Positions 9,065 through 18,259 of a stretch of DNA of 64,000 bases are shown here, piece by piece. A program made the translations under genes and the position numbers. The DNA comes from Alkalihalobacillus sp. CinArs1 (GTDB lineage: Bacteria > Bacillota > Bacilli > Bacillales > Guptibacillaceae), in NCBI RefSeq assembly GCF_947387515.1, contig NZ_CANDOB010000001.1, forward strand, positions 434,001 to 498,000. The letters run 5' to 3'. The notes beneath the pieces are model-generated. The model saw only the letters and a list, made by a program, of their open reading frames with translations, did no database searches and was not told the origin of the DNA. How positions within the stretch are numbered: the stretch's first letter is position 1; the number at the start of each line of letters is the position of its first letter.

Positions 9065-9892
9065 TTATCTGAAAAGTGTACCGACTGCACATCTTAGCTG
9101 ATTTTTTTGGAAATAGGCTTCCAGCAGCATTTTTTCATCCGCACACACATCGAGTCCTTTTATTGTGATCGTGTACCGTCTCCCTCTGTAAAGTTTCGAG
9201 AGAACTTCACTCAACCTCATATTCGGCATCACAGAAAGCGTTGCTTCTTTTCCCTCATACACCCTAGTATACCGATCGAGTAAAAACCGGAAATAAATAT
9301 AAGGGTGGTGCTTCCACTCTTTTATATGTGCAGCGATTAGAAAGCTCATCACGATCCACAAACTCAGCTGCTCAGGAAACCAGAGACTTGTAATAAGGAT
9401 AAGAACGAGTAAAAACAATGCAGATGAGTAGATCATCGATCGATGAGCAACCTTAAACGGATAGAGGATCGTGTAGAGTAAAAACAATAATTTTCCACCG
9501 TCCAGTGGCCATATAGGCAGCAGGTTAAATAATAAAACGATCAGATTGTGAAACAAAAAAAGGTCGAACAGAGATTCGGTGATTAATCCAGCCTCAAAGA
9601 TGAGAAATCCAGCACCAATCATCCATACATGCTGCAATGGTCCTGCAAGGATCACGAGAAACTCTTCATAGATGGGTCGATTACCGTGCTCATCTACAAC
9701 AGCTACACCACCGAACGGGAGGAGGACAATCTTGTTTATTCGCCAACGAAAATAATTCGCAGTCACTGCATGACCCATTTCGTGTATGAATACGATGCTA
9801 AAGAGTAAAATGACCTCCCTGAATCTGCCCGTTATGATCGCTAATCCTATTGTGACCCAAAACAACGGATGAATAGTCAGCTTTCGAAGCAT
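9065..9892 (-). CDS. spoIVFB: Stage IV sporulation intramembrane metalloprotease SpoIVFB
   Basis: Site-2-type zinc protease of the mother-cell-derived forespore membrane that cleaves pro-sigma-K. 275 residues with multiple membrane segments; the active site HEMGH is at residues 37-41 and the third ligand is D131 in NLLPIWPLDGG, matching the family. The C-terminal region (about 185-275) is a CBS-like cytosolic domain that couples cleavage to ATP. The start overlaps the spoIVFA stop by one base (TAATG), giving translational coupling to its inhibitor. Confidence 0.95.
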   Translation of the reverse strand: MLRKLTIHPLFWVTIGLAIITGRFREVILLFSIVFIHEMGHAVTANYFRWRINKIVLLPFGGVAVVDEHGNRPIYEEFLVILAGPLQHVWMIGAGFLIFEAGLITESLFDLFLFHNLIVLLFNLLPIWPLDGGKLLFLLYTILYPFKVAHRSMIYSSALFLLVLILITSLWFPEQLSLWIVMSFLIAAHIKEWKHHPYIYFRFLLDRYTRVYEGKEATLSVMPNMRLSEVLSKLYRGRRYTITIKGLDVCADEKMLLEAYFQKNQLRCAVGTLFR

Positions 9893-10626
9893 TATTCGAT
9901 TGGGACAACTTGAAGAGGGTCAACGAAAGCCTCGTTCTGTTTTATTGCAAAATAGAACGTACCTGTTTTACCATCTTCCGAGTTCGTCACATTTCCTAAT
10001 TTATCTTTTGTTTTCACAAAATCATATAATGAGACATCGACTGACTCTAACATGCCATACCAAGATTCACTTCCATCAGCATGTTGGATGACAACCGTAT
10101 TGCCGATTCCTTCTTTTTCACCAGCATAGGTGATCACACCCGCATTGATGGCTTCTACTTCTGTACTTAAGACCGTTTCTACCATGATGCCTTTACCAGT
10201 GGACTGGAAATCTTCAAGAACCTTCCCATTTGCAGGTAATGCAAAAACAGGTGTTTCGCCCGCCGTCGTCGTATCCTTCCCGTCTGGGATCAAAGCAACA
10301 GGATTACCGAACTTCCCTTCATACCAATCTCTCACCATTGCAAACTGAAATTCAGTCTCCATCATATTCGTTACATATCCCTTAACTGGTAGAAGCTTTT
10401 CACTTTCGGATTTAAATAATATGCCTGCACCTAAAAACAAACAAGCAGCAATCATAGCTCGTATGAGAAACGCCTGCTTATTAAATAACGGATGAAAGGT
10501 CACCTCTGTTTGATGGAAATGCGGTTGCTCCCCTTTTCTTTCGCTATGCGATGTCGACCTCACCGGATGACGATGTTTCTTCCTTGCATTTAGTCGCTTT
10601 CTGACCTCATTTATATCCCTTCCCAT
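9892..10626 (-). CDS. spoIVFA: Stage IV sporulation protein SpoIVFA (SpoIVFB regulator)
   Basis: 244 residues: a very basic N-terminal cytoplasmic segment (RKRLNARKKHRHPVR), one membrane helix near 72-90, and a C-terminal LytM/M23-like domain (VLEDFQSTGKGIMVE through NTVVIQHADGSESWYGML) that lacks the full zinc site and is therefore a degenerate, scaffolding-type M23 domain. SpoIVFA holds SpoIVFB and BofA together and is cleaved by forespore-secreted SpoIVB and CtpB. The C-terminus overlaps the SpoIVFB start. GGAGGGAGGGGTGAGCG precedes the ATG. Confidence 0.92.
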   Translation of the reverse strand: MGRDINEVRKRLNARKKHRHPVRSTSHSERKGEQPHFHQTEVTFHPLFNKQAFLIRAMIAACLFLGAGILFKSESEKLLPVKGYVTNMMETEFQFAMVRDWYEGKFGNPVALIPDGKDTTTAGETPVFALPANGKVLEDFQSTGKGIMVETVLSTEVEAINAGVITYAGEKEGIGNTVVIQHADGSESWYGMLESVDVSLYDFVKTKDKLGNVTNSEDGKTGTFYFAIKQNEAFVDPLQVVPIE

Positions 10627-10711
10627 CGCTCACCCCTCCCTCCTAGCCGTAGTATTCAGTCTATGACTTGTCCGGAGGGGTTATGTCATTGGATTTATAC
10701 AGAGACACCAA

Positions 10712-10737
10712 CAAAAAAACCGGCACGATGGCCGGTT
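10712..10737 (-). terminator. Terminator after minD
   Basis: AACCGGC-CATCGT-GCCGGTT followed by seven T on the minus strand, starting 3 bases after the minD stop. It separates the maf...minD transcript from spoIVFA-FB. Confidence 0.9.
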
Positions 10738-10739
10738 TC

Positions 10740-11540
10740 TTATGAACGCATTCCGAAGAATTTCTTTACTTTTGTAAGCACACCCTTCTCTTCTTGAAGA
10801 GAAAGAAGGGGCACAGATTCACCAAGAATTCTTCGAGCGATATTACGATATGCGATAGAAGCTTTCGAACTTGGGTCGAGTGCGATGGGCTCACCTTTGT
10901 TGGAGGCACGGATAACGGTATCATCATCACCGACAATTCCTAAAAGATCGATTGCGAGGATCGAAACGATCTCATCCACATCGAGCATCTCACCACTCTG
11001 CATCATATGGTTTCGAATGCGGTTAACAACAAGCTTTGGTGCTTCGATGCCTTCCTCTTTCTCAAGAAGTCCGATAATACGGTCAGCATCGCGAACCGCA
11101 GATGTTTCAGGTGTTGTTACTACAACAGACTTATCTGCTCCAGCAATCGCATTTTGAAATCCTTGTTCGATTCCCGCAGGACAATCGATAAGAACGTAAT
11201 CGTAATCTTGCTTCAACTCTTCGATGATCTTCTTCATTTCCTTCGGCTGCACGGCCGACTTATCCTTCGTCTGAGCGGCAGGCAGCATATACAGCGCTTC
11301 AAAACGCTTGTCTTTGATCAAAGCTTGGTGAAGTCGGCATCTGCCCTCAGCGACGTCGACGAGATCATAGATAATTCTATTTTCAAGCCCCATCACTACA
11401 TCTAAATTTCGAAGGCCGATATCCGTATCAACTAGACATACCTTTTTGCCCATTAGTGCAAGAGCTGTTCCGATGTTTGCTGTAGTCGTGGTTTTCCCCA
11501 CGCCTCCTTTTCCGGAAGTGATTACTATAGCGTCTCCCAC
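10740..11540 (-). CDS. minD: Septum site-determining ATPase MinD
   Basis: Membrane-associated ATPase that recruits MinC to block division away from mid-cell. 266 residues; deviant Walker A SGKGGVGKTTTTANIG at residues 9-24, switch regions LVDTDIGLRNLD and VLIDCPAGIE, and a C-terminal amphipathic helix (VLTKVKKFFGMRS) that is the membrane-targeting sequence. It lies 19 bases after minC, with a terminator immediately after it. Confidence 0.97.
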   Translation of the reverse strand: MGDAIVITSGKGGVGKTTTTANIGTALALMGKKVCLVDTDIGLRNLDVVMGLENRIIYDLVDVAEGRCRLHQALIKDKRFEALYMLPAAQTKDKSAVQPKEMKKIIEELKQDYDYVLIDCPAGIEQGFQNAIAGADKSVVVTTPETSAVRDADRIIGLLEKEEGIEAPKLVVNRIRNHMMQSGEMLDVDEIVSILAIDLLGIVGDDDTVIRASNKGEPIALDPSSKASIAYRNIARRILGESVPLLSLQEEKGVLTKVKKFFGMRS

Positions 11541-11559
11541 ACAACATTCCCCTTTCTGT

Positions 11560-12246
11560 CTACAACCTTGTCAAATTCGGTCTAATTTTAGTTAGTATTT
11601 GAACGCGATCTACGCTTATTTCAGTACCCTCTTTAATGTATGCGCATTCTGCTTCTGCATCTGTAATGCCTGATTGATCAGGTGGTCTGCTAATTAAATC
11701 TGCTATTCGTAGTTGGGAAGGTTTTAATAAAGACGCCGTGATAACTGCATCCGTATTACCGTATGCTCCAGCATGAGCGATTCCTCGAAGTGTTCCCATC
11801 ACGAAGATATTCCCCCCAGCCATCACAGTACCGCCCGGATTAACATCTCCTATTAAAAGTAAATCTCCTTCTACTTCTAAAATTTGACCCGAACGTACAG
11901 TTCTTGCAACGGACTTAACAGTCGTCCGCTTCCTTTCTTCTTCTGCCTCGTCACGAGAAATAACATTGGAATCGATTCGATCAACTTTAAGATTTTGTTT
12001 TGACTGAATAAGATCTCGTAGCGTTTCTTCCTGTTCAATCGTCAAGTAACGATTTCCTACTTTGATTGTAACAGTAATCGTATGACCTTCCGTTTGTTGT
12101 ATATGACGAGCGGAAAGTTTGTCATCAAGATCATTTATGACATCACGAAAAGCGCAAGAATCATCTAATATTAAATTCAAGCCATCTTTCGTACCTTTTA
12201 TCGTGACATACTGCTGTGATTGTTTTTGTGCCATAGCCAATTTCAT
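11560..12246 (-). CDS. minC: Septum site-determining protein MinC
   Basis: FtsZ-assembly inhibitor. 228 residues in this frame: N-terminal FtsZ-inhibiting domain (QQYVTIKGTKDGLNLIL...), linker, and C-terminal beta-helix dimer domain that binds MinD (RSGQILEVEGDLLLIGDVNPGG, GNIFVMGTLRGIAHAG). The exact start is uncertain: TTGAGGTGAATG places Shine-Dalgarno GAGGTG too close to the first ATG (12246), while a TTG two codons later has ideal spacing and a second ATG at 12234 also fits the family. The choice changes only 2-4 residues. Confidence 0.95.
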   Translation of the reverse strand: MKLAMAQKQSQQYVTIKGTKDGLNLILDDSCAFRDVINDLDDKLSARHIQQTEGHTITVTIKVGNRYLTIEQEETLRDLIQSKQNLKVDRIDSNVISRDEAEEERKRTTVKSVARTVRSGQILEVEGDLLLIGDVNPGGTVMAGGNIFVMGTLRGIAHAGAYGNTDAVITASLLKPSQLRIADLISRPPDQSGITDAEAECAYIKEGTEISVDRVQILTKIRPNLTRL

Positions 12247-12299
12247 TCACCTCAACATAGAATATTTCAACGTAGCTAGAGGAAAATCCTCTTTTCGGC

Positions 12300-12821
12300 C
12301 TAATTTTCTTGTCTACGGCTTTCTGACAATTCTTCCAGCAAACGCTTCACAGGAAAGTAAACAATAAGCATGAAAATACCATTCAAGATCAAAGAGGGCA
12401 AATAACGGTCATGGATGAAAGAGTTAAATGAAAGGTTCGTGATGTTAATCAACGAAAACAGTTCATAAACATAGAACTCCAACATAGTAAAGCCAAGTAA
12501 AACAAGTACAAGTGAAGTAAACCAATTCAGTTGGAACACCTTCGCAAGATATCCAATTATGTATGCGCTCACTGCGATTCCAAACATATACACACCGACA
12601 AGATCAGTGTAAATCAAATCATGTAGTAACCCGAAGATCACCCCAAAGATTACTCCGAACATAGGAGATAAATACATACCTACCAAAAGCACAACAACTG
12701 CTACAAATCTCGGTATCAGCTGAAACTCTAAATCATACTGCTCTGGTGCAAAGACTTGAAATACGGTTCCCTCGATGAGGAAAAGAACGAAGAGCGTTCC
12801 AGATAGAAGAAGCTGCTTCAT
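12300..12821 (-). CDS. mreD: Rod shape-determining protein MreD
   Basis: 173-residue integral membrane protein with about five hydrophobic helices (FVLFLIEGTVFQVF, FVAVVVLLVGMYLSPMFGVIFGVIFGLLHDLIY, YIIGYLAKVF, SLVLVLLGFTMLEFYVYELF, LILNGIFMLIVYFPV). It connects MreC to the elongation synthases RodA/PBP2. It overlaps mreC by 4 bases (ATGA), the classic mreCD arrangement. After it, a small AGAGGA-TTT-TCCTCT hairpin precedes minC. Confidence 0.94.
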   Translation of the reverse strand: MKQLLLSGTLFVLFLIEGTVFQVFAPEQYDLEFQLIPRFVAVVVLLVGMYLSPMFGVIFGVIFGLLHDLIYTDLVGVYMFGIAVSAYIIGYLAKVFQLNWFTSLVLVLLGFTMLEFYVYELFSLINITNLSFNSFIHDRYLPSLILNGIFMLIVYFPVKRLLEELSESRRQEN

Positions 12822-13696
12822 TCTTCATCACCTTCTTCAGATGAAGGTGTAACCGTTTGTGCTCCTCTGTCGATGACCATCACGTTGTTGATATCGTACA
12901 AATCAGCTGCAGGTTTAACGTAAGCAGTCTGAGTTGTTCCTACGTTATCCGTTTCTACATCCATGATCTCACCGATCACGATTCCTCTTGGGAAGATCCC
13001 ACCATTTCCTGCAGTGATCACCGTTTGGCCCTTTTTCACTTTTGTATCGACCGGAATCTTAGCAAAGATCAACATGTCTTTTTCGGAGTCATACCCTTCG
13101 ATCGTACCAAATACATTCTTATCTTCCTGCGTCATCGCAGCGATTCGGTTTGTTCGGTCGACATCACTTACAAGCTGAACAGTGGAAGAAAACGGCTGAA
13201 CGTTTTTGATCTTGCCGATCAAGCCCTTTGGTGTCGTCACAGCCATATTCGCTTCTACACCATCTTGCTTACCCTTATCGATCGTCAATAAATCATTCCA
13301 CCGATCTGGTGAACGCGCAATCATGTTTGCATGGAATGTCTGATAGTTAGATATCCCTGTTGAGGGATCGATATTCAACTCATTTTTGAGCTCAGCATTT
13401 TCCTGCTTTACTTCTTTCAGCTCTTCAGAAAGTGCAACAAATTCATTCAATCTAGATTTCAAGAGTTTGTTTTCTTCATACATATCTTTCATTTCTCCAA
13501 CACTCTCAAATAAACCCGCTACTGAATTAGCGGGTTTATAGAAGACGGATTGAAGCCAACCAACTGAATCTTTGAAGAATTGTTCTGGTATCGTCAAAGC
13601 ATCTCTTTCTTTCATTGAGGTACCGATAAGTGCCACAAGAACGATAATACTGACAAGTAGAACAATTAGTCTTTTATTCGAAAAAAATTGCGGCAT
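12818..13696 (-). CDS. mreC: Rod shape-determining protein MreC
   Basis: 292 residues: N-terminal signal anchor (RLIVLLVSIIVLVALIGTSM, residues 9-28), a coiled coil (about 65-110, ENKLLKSRLNEFVALSEELKEVKQENAELKN in two adjoining pieces), and the two extracytoplasmic beta-barrels (MIARSPDRWNDLLTIDKG, MAVTTPKGLIGKI). It bridges MreB and cell-wall synthases. Starts 19 bases after mreB and overlaps mreD by 4. The acidic C-terminus (SSEEGDEE) is unremarkable. Confidence 0.96.
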   Translation of the reverse strand: MPQFFSNKRLIVLLVSIIVLVALIGTSMKERDALTIPEQFFKDSVGWLQSVFYKPANSVAGLFESVGEMKDMYEENKLLKSRLNEFVALSEELKEVKQENAELKNELNIDPSTGISNYQTFHANMIARSPDRWNDLLTIDKGKQDGVEANMAVTTPKGLIGKIKNVQPFSSTVQLVSDVDRTNRIAAMTQEDKNVFGTIEGYDSEKDMLIFAKIPVDTKVKKGQTVITAGNGGIFPRGIVIGEIMDVETDNVGTTQTAYVKPAADLYDINNVMVIDRGAQTVTPSSEEGDEE

Positions 13697-13715
13697 GCCT
13701 TACAACACCTTCTAA

Positions 13716-14756
13716 CTACTTCTGTTTTGATGATCGGGACGTAATCCCAGCTCTTGATTTGAACAGATGAATATTTTCAAGTGCACGACCCGTTCCAATC
13801 GCTACACACTCTAGTGGGTTTTCAGCTACGATGACTGGCATCTTCGTTTCATCACTGATCACCTGATCAAGGTTTCGAAGCAATGCGCCTCCACCTGTCA
13901 GAACGATGCCACGATCCATAATGTCAGCTGCAAGCTCTGGTGGTGTTTTTTCAAGGGTTACTTTTACAGCTTCGATGATGCTGTTGACCGTATCGTTAAG
14001 TGCTCCAGACACCTCTTCTGCTGAAACGCTGATCGTTTTAGGTAAACCTGTCACAAGGTCACGTCCACGGATATCCATCGCTTCGATTCCCTCTGTTGAA
14101 CCAGCAGATCCGATTTCAAGTTTCAATTGCTCTGCAGTTCTCTCACCGATCATAAGGTTATACGTCTTTTTGATGTATTGAATGATGGACTCGTCCATCT
14201 CATCTCCAGCGATGCGGATCGATTCGCTCGTAACGATTCCACCAAGAGAAATAATCGCAACTTCTGTTGTTCCTCCACCAATATCTACGACCATGCTTCC
14301 TGTAGGTTCCCACACAGGAAGATCAGCACCGATCGCGGCTGCGAATGGTTCTTCGATCGTGTACGGCTCGCGTGCTCCCGCTTGACGAGTCGCATCTTCA
14401 ACTGCACGTTTTTCAACCGCAGTGATTCCAGAAGGTACGCATACCATCACATTCGGTTTACGTGCAAACACAGAACGATTCTTCTGAGCTTGTTTAATAA
14501 AATATTTAAGCATCGTCGCTGTTGTTTCGAAATCTGCGATAACGCCATCCTTCATCGGTCTTAGGGCTACGATATTTCCAGGCGTACGTCCGATCATATT
14601 CTTTGCATCATTACCGACAGCTTCGATTGAACCTGTATCCGTACGAAGCGCTACTACAGACGGCTCACGTACAACTACTCCCTTGCCTTTCACATAAGCC
14701 AGCGTATTCGCTGTACCTAAATCTATACCCATATCTCTTGAAAATCCACCAAACAT
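13716..14756 (-). CDS. mreB: Rod shape-determining actin MreB
   Basis: Bacterial actin that organises the elongasome along the membrane. 346 residues; phosphate-1 [18 protein letters not shown], connecting region, phosphate-2 [19 protein letters not shown] and adenosine motif [15 protein letters not shown] are intact. AAGGGAGA precedes the ATG at good spacing. It sits in radC-mreB-mreC-mreD-minC-minD, the standard Bacillus order, with its own likely promoter in the gap after radC. Confidence 0.98.
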   Translation of the reverse strand: MFGGFSRDMGIDLGTANTLAYVKGKGVVVREPSVVALRTDTGSIEAVGNDAKNMIGRTPGNIVALRPMKDGVIADFETTATMLKYFIKQAQKNRSVFARKPNVMVCVPSGITAVEKRAVEDATRQAGAREPYTIEEPFAAAIGADLPVWEPTGSMVVDIGGGTTEVAIISLGGIVTSESIRIAGDEMDESIIQYIKKTYNLMIGERTAEQLKLEIGSAGSTEGIEAMDIRGRDLVTGLPKTISVSAEEVSGALNDTVNSIIEAVKVTLEKTPPELAADIMDRGIVLTGGGALLRNLDQVISDETKMPVIVAENPLECVAIGTGRALENIHLFKSRAGITSRSSKQK

Positions 14757-14800
14757 TTATGTTAAATCTCCCTTCAGTTCAAGCAAAACTCATAAATATG

Positions 14801-14806
14801 ATTATA
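14801..14806 (-). promoter_or_regulatory. Probable -10 of an mreB promoter
   Basis: Perfect TATAAT about 45 bases upstream of mreB in the 101-base gap after radC. The -35 at 16-18 bases is poor, so confidence is limited. Confidence 0.45.
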
Positions 14807-14857
14807 CTGCATCAGTATTGAAAACGGTAGTGGGAAAACGTGTCATAATGAGATGTT

Positions 14858-15550
14858 TTACACATACCCTTTTTCTTTTAAACTAATAAACTTTTGATCC
14901 CCAATAATAATATGATCGAGCACATCGATGCCGATCATCTTTCCACATTCAGCTAGCCTTTTCGTGACTTCGATATCTTCACGACTAGGTGTCGGATCAC
15001 CGCTCGGATGATTGTGAAAACAGATGAGCGATGCAGCTGATCGACGAAACGCTTCTCTAAACACTTCCCTCGGATGAACGATCGAAGCATTCAAGCTGCC
15101 AACGAAGACTGTTTTTCTATGTAAAACTTGGTTCTTCGTATTTAAATAAAGGCAAACAAAATGCTCCTGTGATAAGAATCGCATATCTTCCATCACGTAG
15201 TTCGCACCATCTTCAGGTGAGCGCACTGTGTAGCGTTCCTCTTGCTGTAGACGACTTACACGCCTTCCAAGTTCGATTGCAGCCATAAGTTGAACTGCTT
15301 TTGCTGGTCCTACACCGTTTAAAGAAGTCAATTCCTCAATGCTCGCATCCTTCAAAAGGCGCAACCCCTCGAAATGTTGAATGATGCGATGAGATAATTC
15401 AAGGACGGACTCCTGCTTCGTTCCTGTTCTAAGAACAATAGCAAGGAGTTCCTGATTTGATAATACCTCTGAACCACCCTTAATCAGACGCTCTCTCGGG
15501 CGTTCGTCTTCTGGGTAGTCACGAATTAATAGTGGTGTTTTTAACAACAC
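14858..15550 (-). CDS. radC: RadC/YsxA family JAB-domain protein
   Basis: 230 residues: an N-terminal helix-hairpin-helix region ([22 protein letters not shown]) and a C-terminal MPN/JAB metalloprotein domain with the zinc-binding run [20 protein letters not shown]. Historically linked to recombinational repair, but the molecular role of RadC is unresolved. The start is GTG with GGGAGGAAGC upstream. It sits between maf and mreB, as in other Bacillus. Confidence 0.93.
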   Translation of the reverse strand: MLLKTPLLIRDYPEDERPRERLIKGGSEVLSNQELLAIVLRTGTKQESVLELSHRIIQHFEGLRLLKDASIEELTSLNGVGPAKAVQLMAAIELGRRVSRLQQEERYTVRSPEDGANYVMEDMRFLSQEHFVCLYLNTKNQVLHRKTVFVGSLNASIVHPREVFREAFRRSAASLICFHNHPSGDPTPSREDIEVTKRLAECGKMIGIDVLDHIIIGDQKFISLKEKGYV

Positions 15551-15569
15551 GCTTCCTCCCTGGATTCAT

Positions 15570-16160
15570 CTATCTGTCTGACTTATGCTGAATCTCTTGA
15601 ACAATTCCAAAAGCCGCGAGTTCACGCAGCGTTCTAGAAATAGGAAGCCCAACCACGCTATAGTAGTCTCCTTGAATGCATTTAACAAAGGCGGCACCGA
15701 AGCCCTGAATCCCATAAGCTCCCGCTTTATCGTAAGGCTCGTCTGTATCAAGATACTGAGAGATTTCACTATCAGTTAATTCCCAGAATGTAACGTCAGT
15801 CGCAACAGAAAAGCTGGACTGCTGACCTTCTGATAAGATTGACACACCTGAATAAACCGTGTGTGTACGGCCTGAAAGAGCCGTAAGCATCTGCCTCGCA
15901 TGCTCGCGGTTATCCGGCTTTACCAACACGTCACCATCTAGCGTGACGACTGTATCAGATCCTAATACCACTGCATCCTGGGTTCTGTTAAACACTTCAC
16001 TCGCTTTACCATAAGCAAGTTGTTCTACGAGTTCAGCCGGTGTAACAGAAAGTGAGATGTGCTCTTCAAAACGACTTACGATTATATCAAAAGTGAGGTT
16101 CATTTGCTCAAGAAGTTCTTTTCTTCGCGGAGAGCCTGAGGCTAAAACGAGGTGCTTCAT
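15570..16160 (-). CDS. maf: Maf-type nucleotide pyrophosphatase
   Basis: House-cleaning pyrophosphatase of the Maf family (dTTP/UTP or modified nucleotides), implicated in septum control in B. subtilis. The ATG at 16160, with GGGTGG five bases upstream, gives 196 residues beginning MKHLVLASGSPRRKELLEQM, the Maf signature with SGSPRR; the longer frame to 16223 adds only unrelated sequence. The conserved VVLGSDTVV and DKAGAYGIQGFGA motifs are intact. It is followed 20 bases later by radC. Confidence 0.95.
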   Translation of the reverse strand: MKHLVLASGSPRRKELLEQMNLTFDIIVSRFEEHISLSVTPAELVEQLAYGKASEVFNRTQDAVVLGSDTVVTLDGDVLVKPDNREHARQMLTALSGRTHTVYSGVSILSEGQQSSFSVATDVTFWELTDSEISQYLDTDEPYDKAGAYGIQGFGAAFVKCIQGDYYSVVGLPISRTLRELAAFGIVQEIQHKSDR

Positions 16161-16389
16161 ATATACCACCCTTTTTTGTAAATGATTCACAAGTGGGAAA
16201 AGGGCTTGATAACAGCTTATCAAATCCCTTTTCTTTCCACAATTTAAAATTTGACGTTCCTTTACAATTTTCGTGTGTTTCCGTCATTGTATGTGCATAA
16301 GAAAGCATTTTATTTCCAATACCGTTAACTTTATATGACTAGCTACCCCTTTATCCTACATTTAAATCCTTTACTCCGCAAACACGTGC

Positions 16390-17388
16390 TTATTTAAGGC
16401 TATCAACCAATTCCTGATAAGACACAAGTGCATCTAGTAAATGCTGTTGGGCTAACCAAAGAGATGAGATCGTTTCATTAGAGGTGTACGCTTTCATCTC
16501 ATTAAGAGCACCGTTCAATGAGGTGACTAGCTCCTCTCCTCCTCCTTTTGTCCACCCGTCTATGTCTGGGGTCTTCTCACTCCATTCGGTTAACCTGCCT
16601 TCTGCGTTCTTTATCATCTCATCCGTTAACTCTTCATCAGTTAACCCATTTAGATCCATCGCCACCAACTGTTCAATAAATTCTTTTCCTTCTTTTAAAT
16701 GAGAAGCACCTTCCTCTGATACATTTACGGCTTCCGCATTGATGTTCCATTCTTTTGCGTAAACGTCTTCCCCTTTATTCTCAAAATAACCAGCGAGAGC
16801 GTTCTGACCTTCCGTCGTTTGAGATACGCCAATCAGTAAATAATAGTTATCACTATTAATAATTGCAGCCGGAAACCCATTATCCTTAAGTCTCTGCTGG
16901 AATTCTAGCGCAGATTCTTCTGTACTGTAAACGCCTGACTGAACAACTTTAAGATTTAGTGACAGCTCTTCTGTATTTACATTTGTCGCTTTGGGAGGAA
17001 CCTCTGTCGTACTCCCACTTACCGGTGCAGCATTCTCATTTCCTGAGAACACCATCAATAAGATGAACCCGAACATCACACCTAAAAATACTGCTGAGGC
17101 AACTGAAATCATGATATTCTTGTGTATGACCATTGGTTTTGAGACTATTCTTTGCTTCTTCTTTTTCCTTCGTAGTGGCAGCATATGCTTTTGTTTTTTC
17201 CCGCTAGGTTTCTTCTTTTGAAGCTGAAGCTTCTTTAAGTCGACCACCTTCTTCGAATCTCTTCGCTCAGGAAGAATCCACTCAAATTCCTTCTCCTCAG
17301 CAGCTGCGCTTTCTTCTTTATGCAGTTCAGGATTGCAATCCTTGTTCTCACCATTAAAACGAATCGAAATGGTTCTACCATCTTTCAT
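16390..17388 (-). CDS. spoIIB: Stage II sporulation protein SpoIIB (SPOR domain)
   Basis: 332 residues: a long charged cytoplasmic part rich in Lys/Arg (KKLQLQKKKPSGKKQKH...), one membrane helix (about 93-115, MISVASAVFLGVMFGFILLMVF), and a SPOR-like domain (LNLKVVQSGVYSTEESALEFQQRLKDNG split across about 145-210), then a helical C-terminus. SpoIIB marks the polar septum and helps septal thinning and engulfment. GAGGGGGTAACGAT precedes the ATG. It has the same position, next to maf, as in B. subtilis. The 165 bases between it and maf hold no clear gene. Confidence 0.88.
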   Translation of the reverse strand: MKDGRTISIRFNGENKDCNPELHKEESAAAEEKEFEWILPERRDSKKVVDLKKLQLQKKKPSGKKQKHMLPLRRKKKKQRIVSKPMVIHKNIMISVASAVFLGVMFGFILLMVFSGNENAAPVSGSTTEVPPKATNVNTEELSLNLKVVQSGVYSTEESALEFQQRLKDNGFPAAIINSDNYYLLIGVSQTTEGQNALAGYFENKGEDVYAKEWNINAEAVNVSEEGASHLKEGKEFIEQLVAMDLNGLTDEELTDEMIKNAEGRLTEWSEKTPDIDGWTKGGGEELVTSLNGALNEMKAYTSNETISSLWLAQQHLLDALVSYQELVDSLK

Positions 17389-17478
17389 ATCGTTACCCCC
17401 TCATTAGCGGCTTGTACTATAGTCTATGAAATGGGGAGATTTGCTAGAACAGGACTTACTAGATTTGTTTCAAAGCAT

Positions 17479-17504
17479 AAAAAAGAGCCGCCAGTTCGGC
17501 AGCT
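17479..17504 (-). terminator. Terminator of the pilus operon
   Basis: AGCTGCCG-AAC-TGGCGGCT followed by six T on the minus strand, 6 bases past the pilO stop. It isolates spoIIB from pilus transcription. Confidence 0.85.
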
Positions 17505-17509
17505 TCCTT

Positions 17510-18259
17510 TTATTCTGAAGCAGATTCTTGCTCATCTTCTTCCTCTTCAACCGTTTCATACAATGGATTATCTTTATCGGAAGGCTCTGGATAATCGATG
17601 GACGGGGTTTGTTCAGCAAGATCCGTTAATGTAGGGATGTAAAAAGTTGCGACATTCGCGATATAGGCAACATCTAAGTTCTCTTCATCTGCAGGAAGGA
17701 TCGACTCAGATCTTCCAGAAAACGTTAATCCGCTAATAAGAGCCATACGAGGCAATTCTTCGATCGAGAGAAGAAACTTTCTTAAAGAAGGGTAGTTGTC
17801 AGAAGTCATCTCCATACTTACGTCAACCGCTTGAATACCTTCTGGAAGAGCTACAGCTGGTTCCTCTGGAATATCATTTTCTTCTGTGCTTTCTTCAGCA
17901 GCTTCTTCTTCATCTTCCTCCGAAAATTCTTCAGTGTTCAGTACATCATCAACGAAGTCCAATTGATGGATGCTGCTTTTCGATACGAGCTCAGCGCGAT
18001 TCAAGTCGAGAATAAATTGATCGACCAACGGTTTAACGGGAACTTTACGCTGTAATAGCGTCGTGTCGAACGCATCGACCTTTTGTTCTTCTTTCGCCTG
18101 AAGAAGTTCTATAAGTTCCTCGTTCTGTTCAACCTGCCTTTCCAACCTATTCACTTCCTGCTTTTTAGGGGCCACACTATAGAAGTAAAACATTGTTACA
18201 CCGAGGACAAGGATCAGTAGACCGACTAATGTTAAGAGATTACGTGTGCGATTATCCAT
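17510..18259 (-). CDS. pilO: Type IV pilus assembly protein PilO-like
   Basis: 249 residues: N-terminal membrane helix (LLTLVGLLILVLGVTMFYFYSV, 8-29), a coiled coil (KKQEVNRLERQVEQNEELIELLQAKEEQ in two parts, 32-60), then a ferredoxin-like periplasmic-type domain (PLVDQFILDLNRAELVSKSS and the downstream beta-alpha-beta). Two strongly acidic inserts (EEFSEEDEEEAAEESTEEN and the C-terminus) are peculiar to this protein. Overlaps pilN by 8 bases. The pair is expected to form the alignment frame between the PilM-PilC base and the cell surface. The name rests on topology and on position after pilM-pilN more than on sequence. Confidence 0.82.
   Translation of the reverse strand: MDNRTRNLLTLVGLLILVLGVTMFYFYSVAPKKQEVNRLERQVEQNEELIELLQAKEEQKVDAFDTTLLQRKVPVKPLVDQFILDLNRAELVSKSSIHQLDFVDDVLNTEEFSEEDEEEAAEESTEENDIPEEPAVALPEGIQAVDVSMEMTSDNYPSLRKFLLSIEELPRMALISGLTFSGRSESILPADEENLDVAYIANVATFYIPTLTDLAEQTPSIDYPEPSDKDNPLYETVEEEEDEQESASE

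Noticed and set aside
10627-10711. Sigma-E promoter before spoIVFA
   Set aside because: CATAGACT resembles a sigma-E -10, but no acceptable -35 lies at 13-15 bases.
13906-14564. Several overlapping plus-strand frames opposite mreB
   Set aside because: Codon-bias shadows of mreB; no start signals or family motifs.
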